A stretch of DNA of 64,000 nt from JABMNT01 sp048262655 (GTDB lineage: Bacteria; Pseudomonadota; Alphaproteobacteria; Rhodospirillales; Casp-alpha2). Positions 1 through 7,588 of the stretch are shown here, in pieces. The number at the start of each line of letters is the position of its first letter. Position 1 is the stretch's first letter. The stretch lies in NCBI GenBank assembly GCA_048262655.1, contig JBLXEY010000001.1, positions 682,001 to 746,000 of the forward strand. Direction: 5' to 3'. The notes below the pieces were generated by a model that saw only the letters and a program-made list of their open reading frames with translations, had not been told where the DNA came from and made no database searches. Made by a program: the position numbers and the translations under genes.

Positions 1-399
1 AAGAGGCATCCTCAAGGAACTCTCATGTCCAAGAGGGATACCCAATCTTCCAAATCGACGTGGCAGGCGCGCAAACACACTTGCAAGCAATGAGACGCCA
101 TCATCCATAGGACGAGGTGCCGGCCATGTATGGATGTCCTCAACCCAGGTTGCCGCCATTCCTGCCGCACCAATTTCAGGAATAATCGCAATGGGTTTGC
201 CATTTAGCGGCAGCAAAACAAACCAGGGGCGGGTTGGGCTTTCCCAAAACTGCGTAAAAAACCCCGTGTAATAGCGCACATCCGGTTCCGTTGTTAGCAG
301 AATAGCATCAAGTTGCTTATCGCGCATGCGAGCCTGCATTTTTTGCATGCGGCTTTCATACTCGTCCAGAGTAAACCCTCGTTTCGGTTCAACACGCAT
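1..399 (-). CDS. M24 (Xaa-Pro aminopeptidase/creatinase-like) protein, N-terminal part
   Basis: The gene starts at the ATG at 399-397 and runs off the left edge, so only about 133 N-terminal residues are visible. They form the creatinase-type N-terminal domain that precedes the metal-binding fold of M24 enzymes: the segment AILLTTEPDVRYYTGF is typical, followed by FVLLPLNGKPIAIIPEIG and a GRLGIPLGHES strand. The catalytic domain lies outside the window. It starts 6 bp after the stop of the upstream M20 gene, so it is the distal gene of the importer/ammonia-lyase operon. Ectoine hydrolase (DoeA/EutD) is also an M24 protein, but the DoeA-type N-terminal motif is not seen here, so the substrate is open. 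Confidence 0.8.
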   Translation of the reverse strand, partial: MRVEPKRGFTLDEYESRMQKMQARMRDKQLDAILLTTEPDVRYYTGFFTQFWESPTRPWFVLLPLNGKPIAIIPEIGAAGMAATWVEDIHTWPAPRPMDDGVSLLASVFARLPRRFGRLGIPLGHESSLRMPL

Positions 400-405
400 T
401 GTGAC

Positions 406-1587
406 TTAGCCTTCAGGTGCTGCGAGTTGGGACTCGACAAGTTGAACCCAAAACTCGGCCCCTGTCGCCAGGATTTCGTCATTAAAGTCATAGTTGGGAT
501 TGTGCAGTCCACAGCCGCCCGGTCCAATACCACCGTTACCCAACAACACATAACATCCCGGCTTATGTTGGAGCATGAAACCAAAGTCTTCGGATGCCAT
601 GAGCGGCGGACAGTCATCATCGACAGCTGCGTTGCCGAACGCTTGGCGCGCAACAGCTGCTGCGATCGCTGCCTCTTTTTGCGAGTTAATAGTCGAAGCA
701 AATTCGCGCGAATAAACAAAGCTGTGTTCGGCCCCGTGAGCCGCACAAATGCCAGAAACAATTCGTGCCATGGTCGTTTCGATCAAATCCTGAATAGCAG
801 GCGTAAAAGACCGGGTATCACCGCGTAAGATAACTTTATCAGCGATCGCATTGCGCGTTGCATCGACCGCAAAGTCGGTTACGGATACAACACCATTATC
901 GACCGGATTCACCGCGCGTGAGACAACCGTCTGCAAAGCCGTGACGATTTCCGCAGCAACAACAATCGGGTCTACCGTCAAATGAGGCAAAGCCGCATGG
1001 CCGCCTTTTCCCTGCACAACGATTTCAAAATTATCTTCGCAGGCCATAACCGGGCCAGACCGGATTGCAAAATGGCCGGTTTCAATAGAGGGCATGTTAT
1101 GAATTCCGTAAACCGCGTCCACAGGAAAACGATCAAATAGTCCATCTTCGATCATGGCAAGAGCGCCACGGCCATGTTCTTCAGCCGGTTGGAAGATGAA
1201 AACGACGGTACCGTCAAAATCAGAATGAATAGCGAGCCTTTTCGCAGCTCCCAATAGCATCGTCGTGTGACCATCATGCCCACAGGCATGCATTTTTCCG
1301 TCATGTTGTGATCGGTGCGAAAACGTGTTTTGTTCATGAATTGCAAGCGCATCCATATCTGCTCGCAAACCGATTTTTTTATTGCCGGAACCACGTTTCA
1401 GAATACCAACAACTCCTGTCTTTCCGACCCCTTCATGCACGTCGACACCAAAACTCCGCAAGAGTTCCGCGACCCGAGCCGACGTTCTGTTCTCGTCAAA
1501 GCCCAATTCCGGATGCTTGTGGAAATCATGGCGCCAGCCGATCATTTCCGTTGTCAGATCATTTGGATGATTTTGTAGTTCATTCAT
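406..1587 (-). CDS. M20 family amidohydrolase (hippurate/N-acyl-amino-acid hydrolase type)
   Basis: This 393-residue protein is a cytoplasmic amidohydrolase of the M20D group (HipO, AmhX, IAA-amino acid hydrolase), which cleaves N-acyl groups from amino acids using two metal ions. Metal-binding and catalytic motifs are intact: HACGHDGH at about residues 100-107, QPAEEHGRGA around 133-142, the dimerisation/catalytic GKGGHAALPH, and ASEDFG near the C-terminus followed by LHNPNYDFND. It lies 7 bp downstream of the PLP ammonia-lyase and 6 bp upstream of the M24 gene, which indicates one transcript. Context suggests it deacylates an imported N-acyl amino acid before or after the lyase step. The exact acyl substrate cannot be read from sequence. 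Confidence 0.9.
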   Translation of the reverse strand: MNELQNHPNDLTTEMIGWRHDFHKHPELGFDENRTSARVAELLRSFGVDVHEGVGKTGVVGILKRGSGNKKIGLRADMDALAIHEQNTFSHRSQHDGKMHACGHDGHTTMLLGAAKRLAIHSDFDGTVVFIFQPAEEHGRGALAMIEDGLFDRFPVDAVYGIHNMPSIETGHFAIRSGPVMACEDNFEIVVQGKGGHAALPHLTVDPIVVAAEIVTALQTVVSRAVNPVDNGVVSVTDFAVDATRNAIADKVILRGDTRSFTPAIQDLIETTMARIVSGICAAHGAEHSFVYSREFASTINSQKEAAIAAAVARQAFGNAAVDDDCPPLMASEDFGFMLQHKPGCYVLLGNGGIGPGGCGLHNPNYDFNDEILATGAEFWVQLVESQLAAPEG

Positions 1588-1594
1588 GGAACCC

Positions 1595-2647
1595 TCAGCC
1601 TTCCTCGCGCCCTTCAGTGATGACGACCAGGCAGCGGCTCTTTATTCCCGGGTTAATTTTTGAAACCCCGGCAAATGATGCGGCACCGCTGGGCGTTGTT
1701 GGCAGATCGTGATCCGCCAAGACCGCTGCCGCAGCGGATGCTTCTTCATCGGTAATGGTGACAAACACATCCGCGTCCTGTTCCAGTGCCTGATAGGCGA
1801 TCAAAGAAGCATCCTTGCAATCCAAGCGCCCCATATTCGAAAGAGGCCCGGGGACACTCATCATTTCTCCGGCCTTGATACTTTCCAGTAAACATGGCGC
1901 TGCTGTCGGTTCAACAACAATAATCTGTGGCTGCACATCCCAGTATAACCTTACGTGGGCGGCGACTGCAGCCGCCAATCCACCCACACCAGCCTGCACG
2001 AAGACATGTGTTGGCCAGGCTTTCTTGTCGGCAAAGTATTCTCGGCATTCATCTGCAAGAACGGTGTAACCTTCCATAACCAGCGCTGGCCGCTCAACAT
2101 AACCCTGCCAAGATCCATCGGCCAAGAGCAACCAATGGTTTTCTTCCGCCAGGGCAATCGCTTTCGCAACACTATCTTCATAGGAACCGTCAACCCTGAC
2201 GACGCGAGCTCCAAGCGACCGGATGCGCCCGGCAAAATCCTCTGGTACCGATGATGCCAGACATATAACGGCAAGGGCACCAAACACGCGGGCTCCCGCC
2301 GCAACTGACAACCCATGATTTCCGGCACTTGCAGTGATAAAGGTCATATCACCCGCCGCCGACTTGGCCGCAAGGCTTTCAAGATCCGATGTCTCGGCAC
2401 GATCAGACACCATCTGTGCGACAGCAAATGCGCCACCCAATGCCTTGAAGCTGCCGAGCCGCATCCGTTTTGATTCGTCTTTTAAAACCAACGACCCCAC
2501 ACCCAATCGTTCAGCAAGATCGGGGTTCTCAATTATCGGTGTTGGCGCGTAGACCGGGCATTGTTTTAACAGGGCCAGTGGCCGCGTCGCTTCTGTTCTG
2601 AACAGGCGCGGCGCTGGTGCGTTTGCGTGAGGATTCTCAAATATCAT
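1595..2647 (-). CDS. Fold-type II PLP ammonia-lyase, diaminopropionate ammonia-lyase-like
   Basis: This 350-residue PLP enzyme resembles diaminopropionate ammonia-lyase (YgeX) and more distantly threonine dehydratase. The Schiff-base lysine sits in GSFKALGGA (K68), the substrate loop in SAGNHGLS (about 107-114), and YgeX-like segments follow (GSYEDSV, DGSWQGY, VMEGYTVLADE, then the VQAGVGGLAAAVAAH phosphate loop and VVEPTAAPCLLES). It is shorter than typical YgeX (about 400 residues). The likely reaction is alpha,beta-elimination of ammonia from a diamino acid or hydroxy amino acid, giving a keto acid. In ectoine-utilisation operons EutB is a related PLP protein. Its position between an EhuABCD-like importer and M20/M24 hydrolases fits catabolism of an imported modified amino acid. 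Confidence 0.8.
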   Translation of the reverse strand: MIFENPHANAPAPRLFRTEATRPLALLKQCPVYAPTPIIENPDLAERLGVGSLVLKDESKRMRLGSFKALGGAFAVAQMVSDRAETSDLESLAAKSAAGDMTFITASAGNHGLSVAAGARVFGALAVICLASSVPEDFAGRIRSLGARVVRVDGSYEDSVAKAIALAEENHWLLLADGSWQGYVERPALVMEGYTVLADECREYFADKKAWPTHVFVQAGVGGLAAAVAAHVRLYWDVQPQIIVVEPTAAPCLLESIKAGEMMSVPGPLSNMGRLDCKDASLIAYQALEQDADVFVTITDEEASAAAAVLADHDLPTTPSGAASFAGVSKINPGIKSRCLVVITEGREEG

Positions 2648-2666
2648 AATGATCTCAGACTAGAGG

Positions 2667-2712
2667 ATAATCATTATTGCGGCATGACATAAATGCCGCA
2701 AATAATGATTAT
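2667..2712. repeat. Long inverted repeat between permease and ammonia-lyase genes
   Basis: Arms 2667-2685 and 2693-2712 pair over 19 bp with a single bulged A; the core arms are TGCGGCAT and ATGCCGCA around a 7-nt loop. On the minus-strand transcript the hairpin ends about 20 nt before the ammonia-lyase ATG. It is not followed by a U-run in that direction, whereas the plus strand has T7 just beyond it. It may be a processing or attenuation element inside the operon, or a terminator for antisense transcription. Confidence 0.6.
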
Positions 2713-2789
2713 TTTTTTCTATATTTGATTATTTCTGTAATAAACATTCAGATATAAGGCAAACGCCGTCATATAGTGGTCACGTTACA

Positions 2790-3458
2790 CTAAAGAGTGC
2801 CAGTATGGTTTAGTTTGTACTTACGCTCCAAACGCATAGCAATATATGCAGACGGGATCGAGACGATCAAGAAGAAGACTCCGACAAGTGTCATCGGTTC
2901 CAGATATTTATAGTTACTGTTACTGAAAATATTTGCAGCGTTGAACAATTCGACGACGGTGATTGCCGATAACAAGGGCGTTTCCTTGAACATGGTAATC
3001 AGATAGTTGGCCAGTGGCGGGATCATCGGTGGTATAGCCTGCGGCAAGATGACATAGCGCATCGTTTGGTAAGGACTGTAATTCAGGGATTTTGAAGCCT
3101 CCCACTGCCCCTTCGGCACATTCTCGATTCCAGCTCGGAAGACCTCCGACGTATAGGTGCTAAAATGCAGTCCTAACCCGATGACACCGGCGACAAACGG
3201 GCTCAGGAAAACACCCAAATCAGGAAGGACATAAAATAAAAAGTACAATTGTACCAACAAGGGTGTGCGCCGGATAAACTCGGCGCACCAATAGGATGTC
3301 CAGGCAATCGGGCGGGATTTTGACATTTTTAATATTGCAAGACCAAGCCCCAAAACGTAGGCCAACAAAGCGCCGACCAAGGTCGCCTCAATCGTAATGA
3401 GAAGACCTTCGGCCATTTTCGGCATCACATCAAAGGCAACTTTCCAACTCCATTCCAT
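2790..3458 (-). CDS. Amino-acid ABC transporter permease (EhuD/HisM-like)
   Basis: This 222-residue inner-membrane permease of the His/Glu/Gln family has about five hydrophobic spans. It carries the cytoplasmic EAA loop (EASKSLNYSPYQTMRYVILPQA, here given from about residue 127) that contacts the ATPase. The N-terminus, LLITIEATLVGALLAYVLGLG, is typical of family members. It starts 3 bp after the stop of the preceding permease, so the two are translationally coupled and probably form a heterodimer. The receptor and ATPase genes of the same importer lie upstream in the operon. Confidence 0.9.
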   Translation of the reverse strand: MEWSWKVAFDVMPKMAEGLLITIEATLVGALLAYVLGLGLAILKMSKSRPIAWTSYWCAEFIRRTPLLVQLYFLFYVLPDLGVFLSPFVAGVIGLGLHFSTYTSEVFRAGIENVPKGQWEASKSLNYSPYQTMRYVILPQAIPPMIPPLANYLITMFKETPLLSAITVVELFNAANIFSNSNYKYLEPMTLVGVFFLIVSIPSAYIAMRLERKYKLNHTGTL

Positions 3459-3461
3459 GGC

Positions 3462-4130
3462 TTATGCCCCCCCTGCTTCAATGGTGTTTCGCCCTTTTGA
3501 GAACATTTTTCCGATGTAGTTGGTAAAGGCCACCAACACGGATGCCAGGATGAAGTAAATAACAAGAATGACCAAAAACGGCTCCAGCGTCAGTGCCGTT
3601 TGAACACGAATGATCTGGGCCATAAACGTTAAATCTGAAATCGTAATAAGAGAGGCAACCGCCGTAAGCTTAAGTAATTCGATCAGCAAATTGCCGAATG
3701 TCGGTATCATAACAGGGATGGCCTGTGGGATGAGCACATAGCGGTATCTTTGATAGGTATTATAGTTAAGCGCGAGCGCAGCTTCATGCTGCCCCCTTGG
3801 AACAGACTGAATTGCGCTACGGACAACTTCGGAACCGTAGCTGCTGAGGTTCAAGCCACATGCAGCAATACCAGCGGCGAGCGGCGACAAAGTCACCCCT
3901 ATCAACGGCAAAACATAAAACATAAAAAACATTTGCACGATCGCTGACGTTCCCCGAAAAAACTCGAGGTAGCCGATGGCTAGCCATCGCACAAAGCCAA
4001 ACTGTGAAAACCGGGCCAAACCGATAACAAATGACAGAACCAAGGCGACAACGGCGCTCGCCAATGTGAGCTGTATGGTCGTTAATGTACCGTCGATAAG
4101 GATCGGTGTAAATTCGAGAACGTCTTTCAT
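3462..4130 (-). CDS. Amino-acid ABC transporter permease (EhuC/HisQ-like)
   Basis: This 222-residue permease is the partner of the following gene and has equal length. It shows about five membrane spans, an RGTSAIVQMFFMFYVLPLIG segment typical of polar amino acid permeases, and an EAA loop (EAALALNYNTYQRYRY then VLIPQAIPVMIP). It starts 81 bp after the receptor gene. That gap contains a perfect 12-bp inverted repeat, which would separate receptor and permease expression levels. Similarity of the whole set to EhuABCD is judged from the receptor; the permeases alone do not define the substrate. Confidence 0.9.
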   Translation of the reverse strand: MKDVLEFTPILIDGTLTTIQLTLASAVVALVLSFVIGLARFSQFGFVRWLAIGYLEFFRGTSAIVQMFFMFYVLPLIGVTLSPLAAGIAACGLNLSSYGSEVVRSAIQSVPRGQHEAALALNYNTYQRYRYVLIPQAIPVMIPTFGNLLIELLKLTAVASLITISDLTFMAQIIRVQTALTLEPFLVILVIYFILASVLVAFTNYIGKMFSKGRNTIEAGGA

Positions 4131-4146
4131 TGCAAACCTCTTGAAC

Positions 4147-4172
4147 GGCTGCTCCCTGCACAGGGAGCAGCC
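4147..4172. repeat. Perfect 12-bp stem-loop after the receptor gene
   Basis: GGCTGCTCCCTG at 4147-4158 and CAGGGAGCAGCC at 4161-4172 are exact reverse complements with a 2-nt spacer. The repeat lies in the 81-bp gap between the stop of the binding-protein gene and the start of the first permease. No U-run follows in the direction of transcription, so it looks like an mRNA-stabilising or partial attenuation hairpin of the kind known after malE rather than a full terminator. Confidence 0.75.
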
Positions 4173-4211
4173 TTCAGCATATCAACACACGCTTTAAAGA
4201 ACGTGCGAAAT

Positions 4212-5063
4212 TTAGTTTCCTGGGCAGAAGTCGTCGCGTTTGACGGCGAGGGTTGCTTCGGCTGAGAAACCATAAGGTTCGATAATTTTAGCGAATTCAC
4301 CACTCGCCTTAAGCTCCATCAATGCCTTGTCATAGGCATCTCTGAATTCCTTGTCGTTGGAATTAAATGCCGCACCGGCACATCCCATGGGAACCCCTTT
4401 AACCGGCATGACAAGCTCAAGAGCAGGATCATTGGTTTTCTTCAGCAAATCAGCCGTCCCCAGTCCAGATAGCGCAAATACGTTAACCCGGCCCTGCTGG
4501 AGCATTTTGATACCGCTCGGTGGATCAGTGAAGACTTTGATCTGGCTCGGTTTCACACCTCGCTCCAGAGCATAGGCCTCTTCCGCGCAGCCCGCACAAG
4601 TTGTCATGGTAACCTCTGGATTGTTACCAATATCCTCGTAGGTTTTGATGTTTAGGGGATTACCCTTCGCTACCGCAAAGGCCTCGGCACCGCAGAGATC
4701 TGGCTCCGAATAGATAATTGATTCACAGCGCTTCGGCTTGATGTAAAGGCCTGACGTCGCCATATCGACACGTCGTGCCATCAAGGCTGGAATCATTGCC
4801 CCATACCCCACGACCTTCGCTTTTAGTTCGGGAACACCGAGCTTTTTCATAATAGCGCGCGCAACGTCTGGAGCCGCACCACTGACATAGCCATCCCCTT
4901 TGATGTCGCTGTACGGTGGTTCGTTTGCTACCGCGACCGTTGCATATCCTTTCGCACGCAAATCATCCAAAGTCCCTGCAAAAGACATTCCCGCGGTTAC
5001 GGACAATGCCATTGCACCTAACGTGAGCACCTTAATCGTTTTTCCAACTGTTGTGACCATCAC
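4212..5063 (-). CDS. Periplasmic amino-acid/ectoine-type solute-binding protein
   Basis: This 283-residue type-2 periplasmic binding protein has a signal peptide (hydrophobic LTLGAMALSVTAGMSFA, cleavage near residue 30). The mature part resembles the ectoine/hydroxyectoine receptor EhuB: TVAVANEPPYSD, GAAPDVARAIMKKLGV, GYGAMIPALMARRVDM, LYIKPKRCESI and YSEPDLCGAEAFAVAKGNP have direct counterparts in that family. It contains several cysteines (RCES, DLCGAE, TCAGCAEE, MGCAGA, DDFCPGN), which is unusual and might form disulfides. It is the first substrate-specific gene after the ATPase in the operon. A related cyclic or N-acylated diamino acid is an equally possible ligand. Confidence 0.85.
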   Translation of the reverse strand: MMVTTVGKTIKVLTLGAMALSVTAGMSFAGTLDDLRAKGYATVAVANEPPYSDIKGDGYVSGAAPDVARAIMKKLGVPELKAKVVGYGAMIPALMARRVDMATSGLYIKPKRCESIIYSEPDLCGAEAFAVAKGNPLNIKTYEDIGNNPEVTMTTCAGCAEEAYALERGVKPSQIKVFTDPPSGIKMLQQGRVNVFALSGLGTADLLKKTNDPALELVMPVKGVPMGCAGAAFNSNDKEFRDAYDKALMELKASGEFAKIIEPYGFSAEATLAVKRDDFCPGN

Positions 5064-5153
5064 AAAGTATCCTTTCCAATTCTATTGGTTATTGTTGTAT
5101 TGCAGACTATTTTTGACGATGTATGTCACCGTTCTCGTTATTGTTTTTTTCAA

Positions 5154-5930
5154 TTACACCAGCTCTCCAAGTATCTTCTTCAGGAAGTCGCGGGTGCGTG
5201 GCTCTTGCGGATTTGTAAAGATTGTTTCAGGTGGACCAGACTCAACAATCTGTCCTTTCTCGAAAAACAAAACCCGATCGGCAAAATCACGGGCAAAGTT
5301 CATTTCATGAGTGACAGTCAACATGGTCGTATCAGAATTTGCCGCCAACTTTCTAAGAACGGTTAAAACTTCATCGACCAGCTCCGGGTCCAACGCCGAC
5401 GTCACCTCATCGAACAACATGATTTTTGGATCCATTGCCAAAGCCCGTGCGATTGCCACACGTTGTTGCTGGCCTCCCGACAGCTGATGCGGGTAATGGT
5501 TATGCTTATCCTCAAGCCCAACCAGTTGCAGCAGTTCCTGCGCTTTGTTACGCGCGTCCGTCTTATCTTTGTTTTTGATCAGGATTTGCGGTTGTTCAAT
5601 ATTTGCGATCGCGGTTAGGTGCGGAAACAGATTAAACTGCTGAAACACCATACCGATGTTTTGGCGCATCTTATGCAGGTGTTTTTCACTGGCAGGAACA
5701 AGATTGTCGCCGTCTTTTTGGTGCCAAAGGTAATCATTATCTACCAAAACATGTCCGCTGTTAATCGTCTCCAACGTCATCAGGATACGCAGGATTGTTG
5801 TTTTGCCGGAACCACTTGGGCCAATCAGAGCTAACTTTTCGCCACTTTTGACATGCATATCCAAGTTTCGAAGGACCTGCAGGTCTCCGTACGACTTTGA
5901 CACGTTTTGAAATTCAATTATTTTTTCCAT
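5154..5930 (-). CDS. Amino-acid ABC transporter ATP-binding protein (EhuA/GlnQ-like)
   Basis: This 258-residue ATPase is of the polar amino acid importer class. Walker A is GPSGSGKTT (about residues 37-45), the Q-loop is FQQFNLFPHL, the signature is LSGGQQQR, Walker B is IMLFDEVTSALDPE, and the H-loop is VTHEMNF. The Walker B region reads DEVTSALD where most relatives have DEPTSALD, which is common in EhuA-type proteins. It is the first gene of the minus-strand operon that continues through receptor, permeases, ammonia-lyase and hydrolases to the window edge. It is divergent from the Lrp-type regulator gene across a 391-bp AT-rich gap. Confidence 0.92.
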   Translation of the reverse strand: MEKIIEFQNVSKSYGDLQVLRNLDMHVKSGEKLALIGPSGSGKTTILRILMTLETINSGHVLVDNDYLWHQKDGDNLVPASEKHLHKMRQNIGMVFQQFNLFPHLTAIANIEQPQILIKNKDKTDARNKAQELLQLVGLEDKHNHYPHQLSGGQQQRVAIARALAMDPKIMLFDEVTSALDPELVDEVLTVLRKLAANSDTTMLTVTHEMNFARDFADRVLFFEKGQIVESGPPETIFTNPQEPRTRDFLKKILGELV

Positions 5931-6321
5931 TATTCTTGCATCTCGTCTTCGTTGTCTATTTCACAATGGTCCGATTTTATCGGCCACCTCTCGCGGGCGG
6001 ATTGGATCGCAGGAATTGATAATCTGGTCGTAAGCCCCTGTTGCTTTGCAAAACAAATCAATCACATTTCGTATGGCCGCTTTAAATTTTTAGTGCAGCT
6101 TTGCCATACATTTAATCCCCATTGACAATAAGCTTATCGACAAATTATTGAATAAATTCTCAAATTTTCCTATTATTTGGTAAAATTTATCATTAATTGG
6201 CAAATAAAAATGGCATCAGGTCATTTTACTCCCTTTAACGCTTGAAGGCAGGCTACGGATATGTCATGCATTCTGGCATTGCAACGAGACATGATTCGCC
6301 GTCGGCTTACGCACAAAAAGA
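5931..6321. promoter_or_regulatory. Divergent AT-rich control region between importer operon and Lrp regulator
   Basis: No gene is seen in these 391 bp. The stretch 6120-6215 is strongly AT-rich, with repeated TTTGG/CCAAA- and AAATTTATC-like elements (for example TATTTGGTAAAATTTATC near 6171 and AATTGGCAAATAAA near 6196) of the kind bound by Lrp/AsnC proteins. A TTGACA hexamer occurs at 6122-6127 but has only a weak -10 partner on the plus strand (TTATTG at 6145). The layout suggests that the regulator at 6322 controls the operon that starts at 5930; this is inferred from position. Confidence 0.4.
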
Positions 6322-6801
6322 GTGAAACAGATCGCCATGAACGACCTTTCCAAAACCGATATAATCATCCTGAGGCTTCTTCAGGAAAATGCCCGAGAAA
6401 AACTTGAAACCATCGCTTTTGAAACAGGACTGTCGGTGGCGACTGTTCAAAGGCGCATTAAGCACCTCAAATCAGAGGGCGTTATCACCGGCGAGACGGC
6501 GCTGATTTCTCCCGAGGCCGCCGGGTATTCGATGACATTCTTAATCTTGGTCGAACTTGAAAGAGAACGCCTGGATCAGGTCGATGCATTTCGCAGGAAG
6601 GTCCGCACAGAGCCTCAGGTTCAACAATGCTATTACATCACTGGCGAAGCAGATTTTGCGCTGGTAGCGCTTGCCAAAGACATGCAGGACTTTGAAGCTT
6701 TAACCAACAGGTTGTTTTTTGACGACGCCAACGTTAAGAAGTTCCGAACATCCGTTGCAATGAACCGGACAAAAGTCGGACTAACAGTTCCACTCATTTA
6801 G
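6322..6801 (+). CDS. Lrp/AsnC family transcriptional regulator
   Basis: This 159-residue protein has an N-terminal winged helix-turn-helix (LSKTDIIILRLLQENAREKL, then SVATVQRRIKHLKSEGVI). A C-terminal RAM/Lrp effector domain follows (VQQCYYITGEADFALVALAKDMQDFEAL). The start given is a GTG; an in-frame ATG at 6337 (MNDLSKTD) is an equal alternative because neither has a strong ribosome binding site. It is divergent from the importer/ammonia-lyase operon, and AsnC-type regulators commonly sit next to amino-acid catabolic operons, including ectoine-utilisation operons. It probably senses an amino acid related to the imported substrate. The ThuA-like gene follows downstream on the same strand. 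Confidence 0.9.
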   Translation: MKQIAMNDLSKTDIIILRLLQENAREKLETIAFETGLSVATVQRRIKHLKSEGVITGETALISPEAAGYSMTFLILVELERERLDQVDAFRRKVRTEPQVQQCYYITGEADFALVALAKDMQDFEALTNRLFFDDANVKKFRTSVAMNRTKVGLTVPLI

Positions 6802-6871
6802 TGCTAATGATAACGCCGAGATCCGGATCGGGATACAAATCATATCGGAAAAAATGGGGGGGGATATTCGC

Positions 6872-7516
6872 GTGCCAAAAGCTCTAATCGTCTGGGGAGG
6901 CTGGGAAGGCCATCAGCCGGAAGCCTGTTCTGAAGTCGTTAAAAGCATTCTTAAAACAGATGGCTTTGACGTTGTTGTCGAAAACACGACTGACGTCTTC
7001 AAAGCGCCTGACCTCGATAGATTTGATTTAATTGTTCCGATCGTCACTCAGGGAGACGTTGAAAAAGACGCGGTCAAAGCCCTGGTCGCTGTCATTGAAG
7101 CCGGGGTGGGTCTGGCGGGTTTCCATGGTGGAATGGGGGACGCGTTTCGAACAGAAGTGGACTATCAGTTCATGGTTGGTGGGCAATGGGTGGCTCATCC
7201 AGGCAATATCATTGACTACCGCGTAAATATTACCCAACCACAGGACCCGATTATGGCTGGCTTGTCTGATTTTGACTATCATTCGGAACAGTATTACATG
7301 CACGTCGACCCCAGCAACGAAGTCCTGGCGACAACAACGTTCTCTGGTGAGCATGCCGCTTGCACCAAAGGTGTTGAAATGCCCGTTGTCTGGAAACGTC
7401 AATTTGGAAAGGGCCGGGTTTTTTATTCTTCGCTCGGACATGCGGCATCGGAGTTCAAGGTTGCTGAGATGAAAACGATCCTCCAACGTGGCATGCTATG
7501 GGCCGCCCGCAACTAG
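6872..7516 (+). CDS. ThuA-like domain protein
   Basis: This is a glutamine-amidotransferase-like ThuA protein of about 214 residues. The fold is shown by KALIVWGGWEGHQPEAC at the start, GVGLAGFHGGMGDAFR, YQFMVGGQWVAHPG, DYHSEQYYMHVDP, and the end strand GRVFYSSLGHAASEF. The ThuA family is linked to trehalose/disaccharide use but its biochemical role is not settled. The GTG at 6872 is preferred as start because a G-rich Shine-Dalgarno (GGGGGGGA) ends 7 bp before it and relatives begin at this residue; an ATG at 6854 is in frame. It lies about 70 bp after the Lrp gene and converges on the LacI-type regulator of the sugar operon. Confidence 0.85.
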   Translation: MPKALIVWGGWEGHQPEACSEVVKSILKTDGFDVVVENTTDVFKAPDLDRFDLIVPIVTQGDVEKDAVKALVAVIEAGVGLAGFHGGMGDAFRTEVDYQFMVGGQWVAHPGNIIDYRVNITQPQDPIMAGLSDFDYHSEQYYMHVDPSNEVLATTTFSGEHAACTKGVEMPVVWKRQFGKGRVFYSSLGHAASEFKVAEMKTILQRGMLWAARN

Positions 7517-7588
7517 ACGACAACACGCCGCTTTATCATGCACCAGAGGCCCAGCTTGGATCACCGCAGGTTTTTGTCGGGCGGGCCG

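Noticed and set aside
406..828. Long plus-strand frames opposite the M20 gene (for example 313-828)
   Set aside because: They mirror the codon pattern of the real minus-strand gene and show no motif or ribosome binding site.
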